Below the pieces are notes generated by a model, which was not told where the DNA came from, did no database searches, and worked only from the letters and a program-made list of their open reading frames with translations. A stretch of 64,000 nt of DNA from Coleofasciculus sp. FACHB-T130 (GTDB lineage Bacteria > Cyanobacteriota > Cyanobacteriia > Cyanobacteriales > FACHB-T130): assembly GCF_014695375.1 (NCBI RefSeq), contig NZ_JACJOG010000041.1, positions 124,001 to 188,000 of the forward strand, given 5' to 3'. Every line of letters begins with the position of its first letter. Position 1 is the stretch's first letter. The translations under genes and the position numbers were made by a program. Shown in pieces: positions 42,321 to 51,179 of the stretch.

Positions 42321-43076
42321 ATGGAATCTGTACCGTTTCTGCTCGTAAATGACCAATCAATTTCCCTTGAACAAGCTCTAAAATATCTGCAATTGTCTGG
42401 TAAACTTACTTCTTTTGTCGGAGAGATTCTCCGACAGTATGTTATAGAACAACAACTACAAGCACTTAATCTAGAGATTAGCTTGGCGGCTATTGAGCAA
42501 GCAGTGATTGATTTTCGCTTACAACGAAATCTAGCAGATCCCAAGAGTTTTCAAGAATGGCTAGTTCGTAACAGAATCGACTACGAAACCTTCCACAATC
42601 AGGTAAAATCTGGTTTTCAGTTAACCAAGCTCAAAGCTCAGATTGCAGAGCCGAAACTGAAAGAATATTTCATCGAACGCAAGCTATTTCTGGATCGGGT
42701 TGTACTCTCTCGTCTTGTGGTAGCCCAACAAGAATTAGCTGAAGAATTATATAGCCAAATTGAAGAGGGAGCCAGCTTTGAACAATTAGCTCAAGAGTAT
42801 TCTCTCACAGATGACCGAATTGTAAATGGCATGATGGGGCCAGTTAGCCGAGGAACGCTACCAGACCAAATCCGAGCCGCGATCGATACCGCGAGTCCGG
42901 GGCGGATATTAGAGCCATTAAAACTCGAAGAACGTTGGGCTTTGTTTCGAGTTGAGCAATTCCTTCCAGCCTCCTTAGAAGATAATCAGCTAAAGGAAGC
43001 ACTACAAAATGAACTTTTTGAGCAATGGCTAGCACAGAAAATTCAAACCTTAACGGTCAAACTGCAAATCAGTTGA
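42321..43076 (+). CDS. Parvulin-type peptidyl-prolyl isomerase
   Basis: 251 residues. The N-terminal helical part (about 1-115) is SurA/PrsA-like; the parvulin domain (about 120-225) has ASFEQLAQEYSLTDDR, then GMMGPVSRGTLP, which are family hallmarks. No signal peptide or lipobox is visible, so it is probably cytoplasmic. It overlaps the ABC exporter gene by 52 bp, which implies translational coupling; in cyanobacteria such PPIases accompany type-I exporters, perhaps as substrate chaperones. Confidence 0.85.
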   Translation: MESVPFLLVNDQSISLEQALKYLQLSGKLTSFVGEILRQYVIEQQLQALNLEISLAAIEQAVIDFRLQRNLADPKSFQEWLVRNRIDYETFHNQVKSGFQLTKLKAQIAEPKLKEYFIERKLFLDRVVLSRLVVAQQELAEELYSQIEEGASFEQLAQEYSLTDDRIVNGMMGPVSRGTLPDQIRAAIDTASPGRILEPLKLEERWALFRVEQFLPASLEDNQLKEALQNELFEQWLAQKIQTLTVKLQIS

Positions 43077-45613
43077 GTAGTGTTGAAATCGCTAGGAATT
43101 TGCCTTGGAATATTCCACCTCTGAGCTTGCTGACATCCGAACAGCAAGCAAAATTCCAAACGCAAGCCGAAATCTGTTCCTACAGGTTAGGGGAAAAAAT
43201 TTGGTCTAAAGATTGTCCGGGCAACCAGTTTTTAATTGTGTCTGGAAAGGTGCGTTTGCGGGAAGAAGGAGTAGCGAAACCGCTGGCAACTTTAGAGGCG
43301 GGAGATTGGTTCGGCGACTTGCAGCAATTCCTGGGATTTAAAGCGATCGCCTCTAGCAAAGAAGTTGTGGTAGTGCGTTGGGATACGGCGTTATGGAACG
43401 AAGCTTCATCTCCAGAAATCGATAGCTTTTGGCAGCAATCTAGCGGCGTGAAATCTAGCGGCGAAGAGGCAACGATAGAAACCGAAACGAGGATACCTGT
43501 AAGTAATTATCCGTTTATTTCTAGCCTTAACTCAGCGGCTGCTTGCTTAACAATGGTGGCGCAATACTTACAAAATCCAGCTTCTTTAGAGTGGATACAA
43601 CGTCAGTTCCGGGGACAACGCCCGAAACAGCTTGTAGAAGCCAGTGAGAAAATAGGGCTACATCTGCGACGCTTGGTAGTATCTGGGCGCGAATTGCAGC
43701 AGCTATCTTTTCCGGCTTTGTTGCATTGGAACCAGGAACATTGGGTAGTGGTATACGAGGTAAAAGGCGATCGCGTCATCATTGCTAACCCCCTCAACCC
43801 CAGCCAAACTTGCGAAAATATTCCTCTTGCTTTACTTGAAGCTGCTTGGGATGGGCAACTGTGGCAAGTTGAACTAATTCAGCGACAAGACAAATTTAAC
43901 CTTACTTGGTTTTTACCGGCAGTTTGGCGTTACCGGGGTTTATTGGGGGAAGTCCTGGTTGCGTCTTTCACCTTGCAGCTGTTGGGTTTAGCAACGCCAA
44001 TCATTACTCAGGTAATTATTGACAAGGTGATGGTGCAGGAAAGCCTGCCGACTTTGGATGTGATGGCGATCGCGCTTTTGAGCATTGCTATCTTTGAGGC
44101 AATCCTAGGCATTTTGCGGCTATTCATCTTTACCCACACTGCACGACGCTTAGACCTTAGTTTATCTGCTCAATTGTTTCGCCACTTGATGCGGCTACCA
44201 CTAGCTTATTTTGAGTCTCGCCGCGTTGGAGATACGGTAGCGCGAGTACAAGAACTGGAAAATATTCGCCAATTTCTCACTGGAACGGCGTTAACTGTCA
44301 TCTTAGATAGCGTCTTTGCTGTTATCTACCTGGCCCTGATGTTTTATTACAATGTCAAGCTTACCTTCGTTGCCTTGGCAGTGATTCCGCTATTTGCAAT
44401 GTTGACATTGGTGGCGACGCCAATTCTCCGAAACTGGCTGAATGAAACCTTTAACCACAGTGCGGATAGTCAATCGTTTCTTGTAGAGACGGTGACGGGA
44501 ATCCATGCAGTGAAGGCTCATGCAGCCGAAGGAACCGCACGCGATCGCTGGGAAGGTTTATTTGCCCGCTTCATCCGCACCGGCTTTAAAGCTTCTACCA
44601 CCTCCAACATCAGTAACAATATTGGTGACTTTCTCACTAATTTTTCCAACTTACTCATTCTCTGGTTTGGAGCCGCGCTAGTCATCGACCATCAGCTCAC
44701 AATTGGTCAGCTAGTCGCTTTTCAAATGCTGGCGGGAAGAATGACCGGGCCACTTTTACGCTTAGTGCAATTGTGGCAAAATCTTCAACAAGTTTTGCTT
44801 TCTGTAGACCGCATTGGAGATATTCTCAACGTTGCCCCTGAAGCCGAACCCGGATCGGGTTTAGTCCTTCCCCCTCTGAAAGGTAAAGTTACCTTCGATC
44901 GGGTTTTCTTCCGCTATCAATCCAATCAAGAACCAATCCTGCGAGGAATTACCTTCACCGTTCAACCGGGAATGTTTGTCGGCATTGTCGGGCGAAGCGG
45001 CTCTGGGAAAAGCACTCTTTCTAAGCTTTTGCAACGACTTTACCCAGTTGAATCAGGTCGCATTTTTATTGATGGGTTTGATATTAAAAGTGCTGATTTA
45101 GCATCCTTGCGACAACAAATTAGTGTAGTTCTCCAAGAAGATTTTCTTTTTAACGGTTCCATCTTGGAAAATATTACTTTAGGCAATTCAGAGATTACTA
45201 CCGAACAAGTTGTAGAAGCCGCACGATTAGCTGTTGCCGATGACTTTATTAGCGAATTAACCCACGGTTACGAGAATCCTGTCGGAGAACGAGGCACCGC
45301 TTTATCTGGCGGTCAGCGTCAGCGAATTGCCTTAGCTCGTTTATTCTTATCTCAAGCTCCTATTTTAATTCTCGACGAAGCGACTAGCGCCTTAGATAGC
45401 GAAACAGAGCAGCAAGTTTTACAAAATTTACAAGCAATTTCCCAAAACCGTACAGTTTTTATGATTGCCCACAGATTTGAGCCGCTCAAGCGGGCAGATT
45501 TGATTTTGGTGCTAGAGAAAGGGGTACTAATCGAACAAGGAACTCATCTAGAATTAATGCAAAAAAAAGGGTTGTATTGGTTGCTTTATCAACGTCAGCA
45601 GCCATCTAGTTAA
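43025..45613 (+). CDS. Type-I exporter ABC protein: cNMP-binding, C39-like, TM, ATPase
   Basis: 862 residues. A cyclic-nucleotide-binding-like domain (about 28-140) is followed by a C39-like domain (about 155-290). At the peptidase Cys motif (DCGAAC) it reads NSAAAC, with Ser for the nucleophile. The His of HWVVVY is kept, but the IADP Asp is Asn (IANP). Six membrane helices (about 305-600), then the ATPase: GRSGSGKST, LSGGQRQRIAL, ILILDEATSALD and the H-loop IAHRF. The domain therefore looks like an HlyB-type docking domain without protease activity. The start is not fixed: 43025 overlaps the PPIase gene. No HlyD or TolC gene is adjacent. Confidence 0.9.
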   Translation: MASTENSNLNGQTANQLSSVEIARNLPWNIPPLSLLTSEQQAKFQTQAEICSYRLGEKIWSKDCPGNQFLIVSGKVRLREEGVAKPLATLEAGDWFGDLQQFLGFKAIASSKEVVVVRWDTALWNEASSPEIDSFWQQSSGVKSSGEEATIETETRIPVSNYPFISSLNSAAACLTMVAQYLQNPASLEWIQRQFRGQRPKQLVEASEKIGLHLRRLVVSGRELQQLSFPALLHWNQEHWVVVYEVKGDRVIIANPLNPSQTCENIPLALLEAAWDGQLWQVELIQRQDKFNLTWFLPAVWRYRGLLGEVLVASFTLQLLGLATPIITQVIIDKVMVQESLPTLDVMAIALLSIAIFEAILGILRLFIFTHTARRLDLSLSAQLFRHLMRLPLAYFESRRVGDTVARVQELENIRQFLTGTALTVILDSVFAVIYLALMFYYNVKLTFVALAVIPLFAMLTLVATPILRNWLNETFNHSADSQSFLVETVTGIHAVKAHAAEGTARDRWEGLFARFIRTGFKASTTSNISNNIGDFLTNFSNLLILWFGAALVIDHQLTIGQLVAFQMLAGRMTGPLLRLVQLWQNLQQVLLSVDRIGDILNVAPEAEPGSGLVLPPLKGKVTFDRVFFRYQSNQEPILRGITFTVQPGMFVGIVGRSGSGKSTLSKLLQRLYPVESGRIFIDGFDIKSADLASLRQQISVVLQEDFLFNGSILENITLGNSEITTEQVVEAARLAVADDFISELTHGYENPVGERGTALSGGQRQRIALARLFLSQAPILILDEATSALDSETEQQVLQNLQAISQNRTVFMIAHRFEPLKRADLILVLEKGVLIEQGTHLELMQKKGLYWLLYQRQQPSS

Positions 45614-45641
45614 AGACTACTTAAAATCATGCAGTTTCAAG

Positions 45642-46454
45642 TCAAGTAATTCCCGTAGTAGTCAGACTAAACGAGTGCCATGCTAAGGCAAACAAAATTG
45701 CCGCGATCGCGCCAATGAATGTATTGAGAAAATTCACGACTTCGTTGGTAAGCCAATCGTAGCGAGATTGCAGCGTAGCACCAATGACACTTTCCAAATT
45801 GGTCGCAATAAACGCTGCTACTATGCACCAAACCACCCCGATGAGATCGATCGCACCAACGCCCCAGCCAACACAAGCGATCGCAACCGATGCCACCACT
45901 CCAGCTATTGTCCCCTCTAAAGAAACCGCCCCTTCTGTTCCCCTGGCTACAGGTTGTAAGGTAGTAATCAAAAACGTCCGTTTACCATAAGCTTTCCCGA
46001 CTTCGCTGGCGGTGGTATCCGAAAGTTTTGTACTAAAACTGGCTACGTAGCCCAGCAGTAAGAAAGGCACCCATTGGGGTTGTCCTAAATAACTCACCAG
46101 TACCGTTCCTAAGGCGCATAGAGTGCCCGTGAGGGCGGAACCCCAGACATTCTCCGGCCCGCGTGCCCCAGACCGTTTCTCGGCGATTCCCTCGGCTTCT
46201 TTTTGAGCCATGCCGATGCGCGTGACGGCAGAACCTACGAGAAAATAGAACATCACGACTAAATATCCCTGCCAGCCGAGGGTACCCCAAATAATGACGC
46301 CCAGCGCCCAAGCGTGGAGGAATCCGGCGGGGGTGAGTAACTTTTTCGGGGCGAAATAGGCGATCGCTAACAAAACTGTATTCAATCCCACTGCAACTAA
46401 CCAGGGATTGAAAGAATTAATGGTAGAGAGCATCTGTAAAAATCTTGAATTCAT
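45642..46454 (-). CDS. DUF92/TIGR00297 membrane protein, VTE6-like phytyl-phosphate kinase
   Basis: 270 residues with about seven membrane segments. The loop with KRSGARGPENVWGSA, GYVASFSTKLSDTTASEVGKA and PVARGTEGAVSLEGT is the DUF92 signature. The plant homolog VTE6 phosphorylates phytyl phosphate for tocopherol and phylloquinone synthesis, and cyanobacterial DUF92 proteins are thought to do the same. Convergent with the ABC exporter gene, 28 bp away. Confidence 0.85.
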   Translation of the reverse strand: MNSRFLQMLSTINSFNPWLVAVGLNTVLLAIAYFAPKKLLTPAGFLHAWALGVIIWGTLGWQGYLVVMFYFLVGSAVTRIGMAQKEAEGIAEKRSGARGPENVWGSALTGTLCALGTVLVSYLGQPQWVPFLLLGYVASFSTKLSDTTASEVGKAYGKRTFLITTLQPVARGTEGAVSLEGTIAGVVASVAIACVGWGVGAIDLIGVVWCIVAAFIATNLESVIGATLQSRYDWLTNEVVNFLNTFIGAIAAILFALAWHSFSLTTTGIT

Positions 46455-46595
46455 AACACTCTTTCACAATACTCTCGTCCGTGAGAGAGGCGCAAAAAGG
46501 AACCCCAAGTGAAGGATGTATGTATTAGCGATATCACCCTTGATCTTCGCTTGCAAGTAAAGCGCCGCAAAAGCACAGCACTCAGAATATTACCG

Positions 46596-47027
46596 ATGAA
46601 CCCAACAATCTTTCATCTTGCTTTTCCCATCTCCGATGTTGCCCAAGCGAAAGCCTACTACGCTGATGGACTCGGCTGCCAGGTTGGGCGTGAAACCCGC
46701 GATGCCTTGATTCTGAATCTCTACGGTCATCAGCTGGTAGGTCACGTTAGCAAAGAACCGATTACCCCGCAACGAGGGATTTATCCCAGACACTTTGGGC
46801 TGGTTTTTACATCAATTGCTGACTGGGAAAGCTTGCTAGAACGGGCACAACAGCGACGGTTGCACTTTTATCAGCAGCCGAAACATCGCTTTCCCGGTCA
46901 ACTCACCGAACATTGCACCTTCTTCCTCGAAGATCCGTTTTATAACCTGATGGAGTTCAAATATTACTCTCATGCCGAGGCAATTTTCGGGGTTCGGGAG
47001 TATGCCGAGATTGGCGATTCCCATTAG
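46596..47027 (+). CDS. VOC (glyoxalase-fold) family protein
   Basis: 143 residues from the internal ATG at 46596; 29 upstream codons of the open frame do not look like the family. Pattern: IFHLAFPISDVAQAKAYYADGLG at the start (split by source: HLAFPISDV, AKAYYADGLG), HFGLVF in the middle and FFLEDPFYNLMEFKYY at the end, placing metal-binding His/Glu at the usual positions. Activity unknown (dioxygenase, isomerase or resistance-type). Its 3' end overlaps the convergent lipase gene by 71 bp. Confidence 0.82.
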   Translation: MNPTIFHLAFPISDVAQAKAYYADGLGCQVGRETRDALILNLYGHQLVGHVSKEPITPQRGIYPRHFGLVFTSIADWESLLERAQQRRLHFYQQPKHRFPGQLTEHCTFFLEDPFYNLMEFKYYSHAEAIFGVREYAEIGDSH

Positions 47028-47667
47028 GAGACGCTACGCGATCGTGCTTCAGTGGTTCTAAAAGTGCCTTCTCCACAGCCTTAACCCCCTTAGCATCTGT
47101 AATCATCCACGGGTGCAGCAATACTGGCACCTGTAGATTTTGACCGACGGGCATTTCCGAACTATTCGGTGGCAGAATGATTAAATCAAAAGGCGTCCAG
47201 ATCGAGGTGAAATTCACCTGTTCCAGCATCGCCACATCCCGATTCAAATCTTGTAGAAAAGCGCTATCAGGGCGCATCTGAACGCAGCCAATCCCATTGT
47301 GAAAGTAGCCCGCCCACGTTCCGTGGTTGGGTGCTGATATGGTAATAAAACGCTGCACCCGGTTAATGCCCCCTAGTCGCTGCACGTAGTAGCGGCTAAC
47401 GATGCCTCCCATACTGAAGCCGACCAAATCAAATGGTTGGTCGGGTGCAAAGGTCTTGGCAACGTAATCAGCAACCTGCTGTGCTAGAGAGTCCAGACCC
47501 ATCGCACCATTATTGGGGGTGAGGCTGAGGTCATATACAGACCAGCCTTGCTGTGCCAGGTAAGGAGCCATTTTATGGAATACAGCAGCCGTATCGTTGA
47601 TGCCGTGAATTAGCAATACAGGATTGCGCTTAGGGGCACTGTTCATTTTGCCAGGAATTAATCTCAT
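46957..47667 (-). CDS. Alpha/beta-hydrolase lipase-like protein
   Basis: 236 residues from the ATG at 47667 (GGGA upstream); an ATG at 47646 is an alternative. The oxyanion motif is LIHGIND, the nucleophile Ser lies in GFSMGG, and the catalytic His is probably in LLHPWMITD. The fold resembles triacylglycerol lipases and PGAP1-type esterases. The last about 30 residues (basic, rich in Arg, Pro and His) read antisense through the VOC gene and look like an extension after loss of an older stop. No signal peptide. Confidence 0.8.
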   Translation of the reverse strand: MRLIPGKMNSAPKRNPVLLIHGINDTAAVFHKMAPYLAQQGWSVYDLSLTPNNGAMGLDSLAQQVADYVAKTFAPDQPFDLVGFSMGGIVSRYYVQRLGGINRVQRFITISAPNHGTWAGYFHNGIGCVQMRPDSAFLQDLNRDVAMLEQVNFTSIWTPFDLIILPPNSSEMPVGQNLQVPVLLHPWMITDAKGVKAVEKALLEPLKHDRVASPNGNRQSRHTPEPRKLPRHESNI

Positions 47668-48073
47668 ATAATCCCAGCTTAGACACGAGCGATCGCGGCT
47701 GGGGTTGGTTTAGGACAGCCTGTCGAGTGGCTGTGGCTTAAAATCTGAGATTAATGTAAATTCTTGCAACAAAAGAGCGTTTTCCAGAGCTAACTGGCTG
47801 GGTAACTGTACTTACTAAAACAAAATTTGTAAATTTTTGTAAAGAACTATCTGGGAATCTTGCGTTTGTCCGCCGTAAAACTTCATAATCCGATCTGGAT
47901 CGCAAATTGCAACGATAGAAACGCTTTGTCCATATTGTAAAGCGGCTGCTTTCTGAGCTGAGCAGTTGAGCTTATCCTTGGCGATACCAGTCTTGCATCA
48001 AAAATAGAATAGCTTGCTCCAATGTTTCGGGAATCAGTCAACATCGTCATTTAAATCTCAGGAGTAATACTAA
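47668..48073. other. Gap without a supported gene
   Basis: On the minus strand there is an open stretch of about 60 codons (near 47815-47995) with plausible composition but no ATG, GTG or TTG at its head. I treat it as noncoding. The gap precedes the low-complexity protein and should hold its promoter. Confidence 0.4.
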
Positions 48074-48664
48074 ATGTTTGGTTTTATCAAAAAATTGTTG
48101 GGCGGCATTACCGCTTTCATTGGTGGAATTTTTGGCTCTAAGAAATCTGAAGGAAACGAGGCTGCTGCTCTTCCTCGTAAGAAGTCTGGTGGATACTACA
48201 TGGAGCTAGAAGAGTCCAAAGACGCAAAACCAGCGGCACAAGAGAGCCAGAAGAAGCCAGAACCAGTCAAAGCCCAAACATCAGAATCGAAGAAGCCGGA
48301 ACCCGCGAAGGCATCTGCATCCGCTTCTAAATCTGCGTCTAATGGACAAAAAGATTCATCGAAGCCTCAAGCAACCCCAGAACTTGTAGGGGCTGCATCC
48401 AAGAATTCATCAAACTCTAAAGAAGTCTCAGAACCGAAAGAAATTGCTCAACGGCCCCCAGTAGAGCTAATTCAGACGGCTGAAGGTGTTGAGGCAGTGG
48501 TTGCTGAGAAACCAGCAGCACCTATCAACGGCAAGGGTCAAAGCCAATCCGATACCACGTTTGCTCCGAAATACTTGAATCCAATTTCTAGCTCTAATAC
48601 TCGTCGGCGTCCCGGTCCCAGCATGAGCAACTTCATGGACATGGCGCGTCAGGTGAAAAAATAA
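48074..48664 (+). CDS. Low-complexity Lys/Ser/Pro-rich protein
   Basis: 196 residues, AGGAG 9 nt before the ATG. A short N-terminal hydrophobic or amphipathic segment (FGFIKKLLGGITAFIGGIFG) could sit at a membrane surface. Residues 30-150 are disordered, with repeated KKPEPxKA and Ser/Lys runs. A conserved-looking end follows: FAPKYLNPISSSNTRRRPGP and MSNFMDMARQVKK. I do not recognise a family. The layout, membrane-binding head plus long disordered linker plus short conserved tail, suggests a tether or scaffold. Followed by an AT-rich hairpin. Confidence 0.7.
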   Translation: MFGFIKKLLGGITAFIGGIFGSKKSEGNEAAALPRKKSGGYYMELEESKDAKPAAQESQKKPEPVKAQTSESKKPEPAKASASASKSASNGQKDSSKPQATPELVGAASKNSSNSKEVSEPKEIAQRPPVELIQTAEGVEAVVAEKPAAPINGKGQSQSDTTFAPKYLNPISSSNTRRRPGPSMSNFMDMARQVKK

Positions 48665-48680
48665 TCAAAAACTAAAAATT

Positions 48681-48710
48681 AAAAATTAGCAGGCTTTTTG
48701 TCTAATTTTT
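48681..48710 (+). terminator. AT-rich hairpin after the low-complexity gene
   Basis: Arms AAAAATTAG (48681-48689) and CTAATTTTT (48702-48710), with TTTTT in and after the hairpin, 17 bp after the stop. The preceding AAAAATT units are heptamer repeats. Confidence 0.45.
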
Positions 48711-48720
48711 GATTTGCTTT

Positions 48721-49803
48721 TTAATTCTTTGACCCTCTGAGGAAAACCAGCCCACTGTACAGTTGGAAAGCTGGGTCCCAGAGGGTTTCTTCACGCCGAA
48801 ATAAGTCGATATGAGACTTGAGACTTTTTAGAATTTCTGTGCGATCTAGCGCAGTTTGAGCAAAATCTGTAAAATCTGCCCAAATCGGCGTCTGAGCCAA
48901 ATGTCCTTCTAGAAAATGAAGTAAATTGTTCCAATGACTGCGGTTGGTCGCTTGATTGGGTTGAGTCGGCTGTGGATTGAAGGAAATCCCCTGCCCAAAC
49001 TGGTAGTTGCTATCGCAAAGGCGAAGAATACTGTGTCTGGAAGGAAGATGCAAGTCGATCAATTGGGCATAGTCTTGGGTTTGAGTTTTCCATTGCAGTT
49101 GGCGACGAGCATCTTGGTCGATGACTTCGCCAAAGATTGGTAAGAGTCCTTGCACTTGTTGTCTGACTTCTGACCAGTTGAAGGTCAGGGAACCTGTCTG
49201 ACCGTGTTCGTTCTCGCAAACGACGCTAGGCGGGGAAGCAGAAAGGAAATGGCTGACGCGAAAAACGTTAAGTTTCCGAACATCTGCAAGGTTTGCCCAG
49301 AAGTTGGGAATTTCGGCTTGCTGCATCTGTTGACTGTAGAATCGCAGTTCTCCTACCGGACCAGTTCGGTACAACCGCCAGCCGCGACTGGGAAGTTGTA
49401 GCCGTGCGGTGTAAGGGTCTATCTGCACGATTCGAGCTAACTGTTGGGCGGCGACCTGTTTCTTTTCAGCGCTGACGGCTTCTAGAACTAAGACGCCTGC
49501 TTCTGTGTCTTCTGGAGCGGCGGTGGCTTGAGCGATCGCGTCTCGTCTTTTTTGTTGGGCGATCGCTTCTATACGTCCCAATCCTTGACGAGCTTGAGTC
49601 ATAATCTTGGGATTGGTGGTTTCCCGTAGCAGCTGCCGATAGGCATTTTCTGCCGCCTCTAATTTGCCCGTTTCTTCGTACAGGCGTCCCACATAGAACT
49701 GTACTAAGGGATTTTGCGGCATCTGTTTTACCAGATGGTTGAGTAACCAGGCAACGGTTTTATAGTCTTTGCGCTCGAAAGCTTCTGCAAGTTGTTCAAG
49801 CAT
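48721..49803 (-). CDS. TPR-containing protein
   Basis: 360 residues. The N-terminal 75 residues form about two tetratricopeptide units (YKTVAWLLNHLVKQMPQNP, VQFYVGRLYEETGKLEAA). The remainder has no known domain but a distinct fold: a segment with RLQLPSRGWRLYRTGPVGEL, then FPNPQPTQ-like Pro/Gln/Asn region and a C-terminal helical end. It contains several HIP1-like sites. No signal. Probably a cyanobacterial family of unknown role. Upstream is an AAAAATT heptamer repeat. Confidence 0.75.
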   Translation of the reverse strand: MLEQLAEAFERKDYKTVAWLLNHLVKQMPQNPLVQFYVGRLYEETGKLEAAENAYRQLLRETTNPKIMTQARQGLGRIEAIAQQKRRDAIAQATAAPEDTEAGVLVLEAVSAEKKQVAAQQLARIVQIDPYTARLQLPSRGWRLYRTGPVGELRFYSQQMQQAEIPNFWANLADVRKLNVFRVSHFLSASPPSVVCENEHGQTGSLTFNWSEVRQQVQGLLPIFGEVIDQDARRQLQWKTQTQDYAQLIDLHLPSRHSILRLCDSNYQFGQGISFNPQPTQPNQATNRSHWNNLLHFLEGHLAQTPIWADFTDFAQTALDRTEILKSLKSHIDLFRREETLWDPAFQLYSGLVFLRGSKN

Positions 49804-49810
49804 TACAGTA

Positions 49811-49842
49811 ATTAAAAAATTAACAATTAAAAATTAAAAATT
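49811..49842. repeat. AAAAATT heptamer short tandem repeat
   Basis: About four copies of an AATTAAA/AAAAATT unit between the TPR gene start and rsmE end. Same kind as 32580-32609. Confidence 0.55.
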
Positions 49843-49881
49843 GAAGCATCCTTCATTTCTAATTGTGCATTGAGCTGTAGC

Positions 49882-50718
49882 TTAAATCTCTCTAATTTCT
49901 GATTCCCATGCCGCAGCTACCAGAGATAAGGCGACCATTGGGGCGGTGACGGCTCGCAGGACACGACGCCCTAGAGAAACGGGTTGGAAGTCAGCAGCGA
50001 TCGCTTGTTCGACTTCTGCTGGTGTCCAGCCTCCCTCTGGCCCGATGGCGATGACAATCGTTCCTTGCCCTGGATTCTTCAGTTCATCTGCTGTACCTGA
50101 AAAACCTGACTCCCCAGCCCCCTCCCCTTGTAGGAGAGGGGCTGGGGGAGAAGCCTCTTGCGGCAATAGATGAATCAAGCAATCGAGTAAATGGGGAGAA
50201 TCTCCACGAGCAACGCAGATATAATTCTTGTTTTTTATCGAAGAACAATGACTCTTGAGTGAAGACAAAGCAGCCGAAAAGGAAACGGGTTCTAAAATTG
50301 TGGGAACGATTTGACGTTCTGACTGTTCAGCGGCTTCTTGGGCAATTCGCTGCCAACGTTCGAGTTTTTGGGGGCTGGGATTGAGCAGGGTGCGATCGCT
50401 CACGACGGGCGCGATCGCTACCACCCCTAGTTCGGTACTGTAGCGCACCACTTCATCAAAGCCGTTTTTTGGCAACGCAAGCATTAGCGTTATCGAGCAG
50501 GGCAACTCAGTTTGGACGGAAATCGGCTCTAGAAGCTGCCCCTGATTCGCCTCCAGCTTCGCCAGCCACCAGTGCCCTTGTCCATCCATTGCGATAAAGC
50601 GATCGCCCTCCCGCAACCGCAACACCCGACTGAGGTAATGCTGTTGTTCGGCAGTCAGGATAATTTGCTGGTTTTGAAATTGAGAGGGAGCGATCGCTAA
50701 TCGTTGCAGCTGAGCCAA
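49882..50718 (-). CDS. rsmE: 16S rRNA (uracil1498-N3)-methyltransferase
   Basis: 278 residues from a TTG at 50718, supported by GGAG 7 nt upstream. N-terminal PUA-like part (about 1-70), then the SPOUT fold with the knot motif IAIGPEGGWTPAEVEQA and LGRRVLRAVTAPMVAL, which bind S-adenosylmethionine. The enzyme methylates U1498 of 16S rRNA. Between about residues 188 and 215 lies an insert, EASPPAPLLQGEGAGESGFSG, encoded by a GC-rich palindromic repeat (50110-50150), in a surface loop before the knot. The frame is intact. Usual length is about 240-250. Confidence 0.9.
   Translation of the reverse strand: MAQLQRLAIAPSQFQNQQIILTAEQQHYLSRVLRLREGDRFIAMDGQGHWWLAKLEANQGQLLEPISVQTELPCSITLMLALPKNGFDEVVRYSTELGVVAIAPVVSDRTLLNPSPQKLERWQRIAQEAAEQSERQIVPTILEPVSFSAALSSLKSHCSSIKNKNYICVARGDSPHLLDCLIHLLPQEASPPAPLLQGEGAGESGFSGTADELKNPGQGTIVIAIGPEGGWTPAEVEQAIAADFQPVSLGRRVLRAVTAPMVALSLVAAAWESEIREI
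50110..50150. repeat. GC-rich palindromic repeat in frame in rsmE
   Basis: Arms CTCCCCAGCCCC and GGGGCTGGGGGAG (one extra G) surround CTCCCCTTGTAGGAGAG. It belongs to the same loose family as 18818-18895 and 26870-26950. Confidence 0.75.
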
Positions 50719-50753
50719 TCTTTATCTCCCACTAACAGCAGACCTTTCTAATT

Positions 50754-51179
50754 TTATCGGACGGAACCTTCGTGGGTTTTAATTTCCACTTGGTGAAGGT
50801 CTACTGCTTTGGTGCCATCTACTTTGGCAGCAACCGCTTCGACATGGCTCAAAATTGATTGATCGGGTACAGAACCCGTGAGGATAATCGTGCCACCGTC
50901 TTGAGCGATTTCAAGAGTGTCAATATTTTTGAGGTTCGGCTCTTGATCAAATGCAGCAGCAACGCGCTTAGCTAATCCGTTAGCATCGTATTCCCCCTCA
51001 AAGCCCATGTATTCTGGCAATGTTGGAGGTTTATGCATCCCAGCCTTCTCACGCAACTCCCAATCATACTCACCCGTAAGTCCTGGACTCATTTGTTCTT
51101 CGACAGCCTGAGCGTCATGTTTGCTGTCTCCTTCTGTGCTGGTTTTCTGTTGTCCAAATTGCCTTTCTAACCAAGTCAT
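50754..51179 (-). CDS. BON-domain protein
   Basis: 141 residues. The first about 60 are low-complexity and acidic. Residues 65-140 form a BON module (ANGLAKRVAAAFDQEPNLKN, then LTGSVPDQSILSHVEAVAAKV). BON domains bind membranes or phospholipids. No signal peptide. Possibly a stress protein; function unknown. It lies 35 bp upstream of rsmE on the same strand, so the two may be cotranscribed. Confidence 0.78.
   Translation of the reverse strand: MTWLERQFGQQKTSTEGDSKHDAQAVEEQMSPGLTGEYDWELREKAGMHKPPTLPEYMGFEGEYDANGLAKRVAAAFDQEPNLKNIDTLEIAQDGGTIILTGSVPDQSILSHVEAVAAKVDGTKAVDLHQVEIKTHEGSVR

Noticed and set aside
47815-47995. About 60 open codons on the minus strand with plausible composition
   Set aside because: No start codon and no recognised motif; an upstream stop closes the frame.
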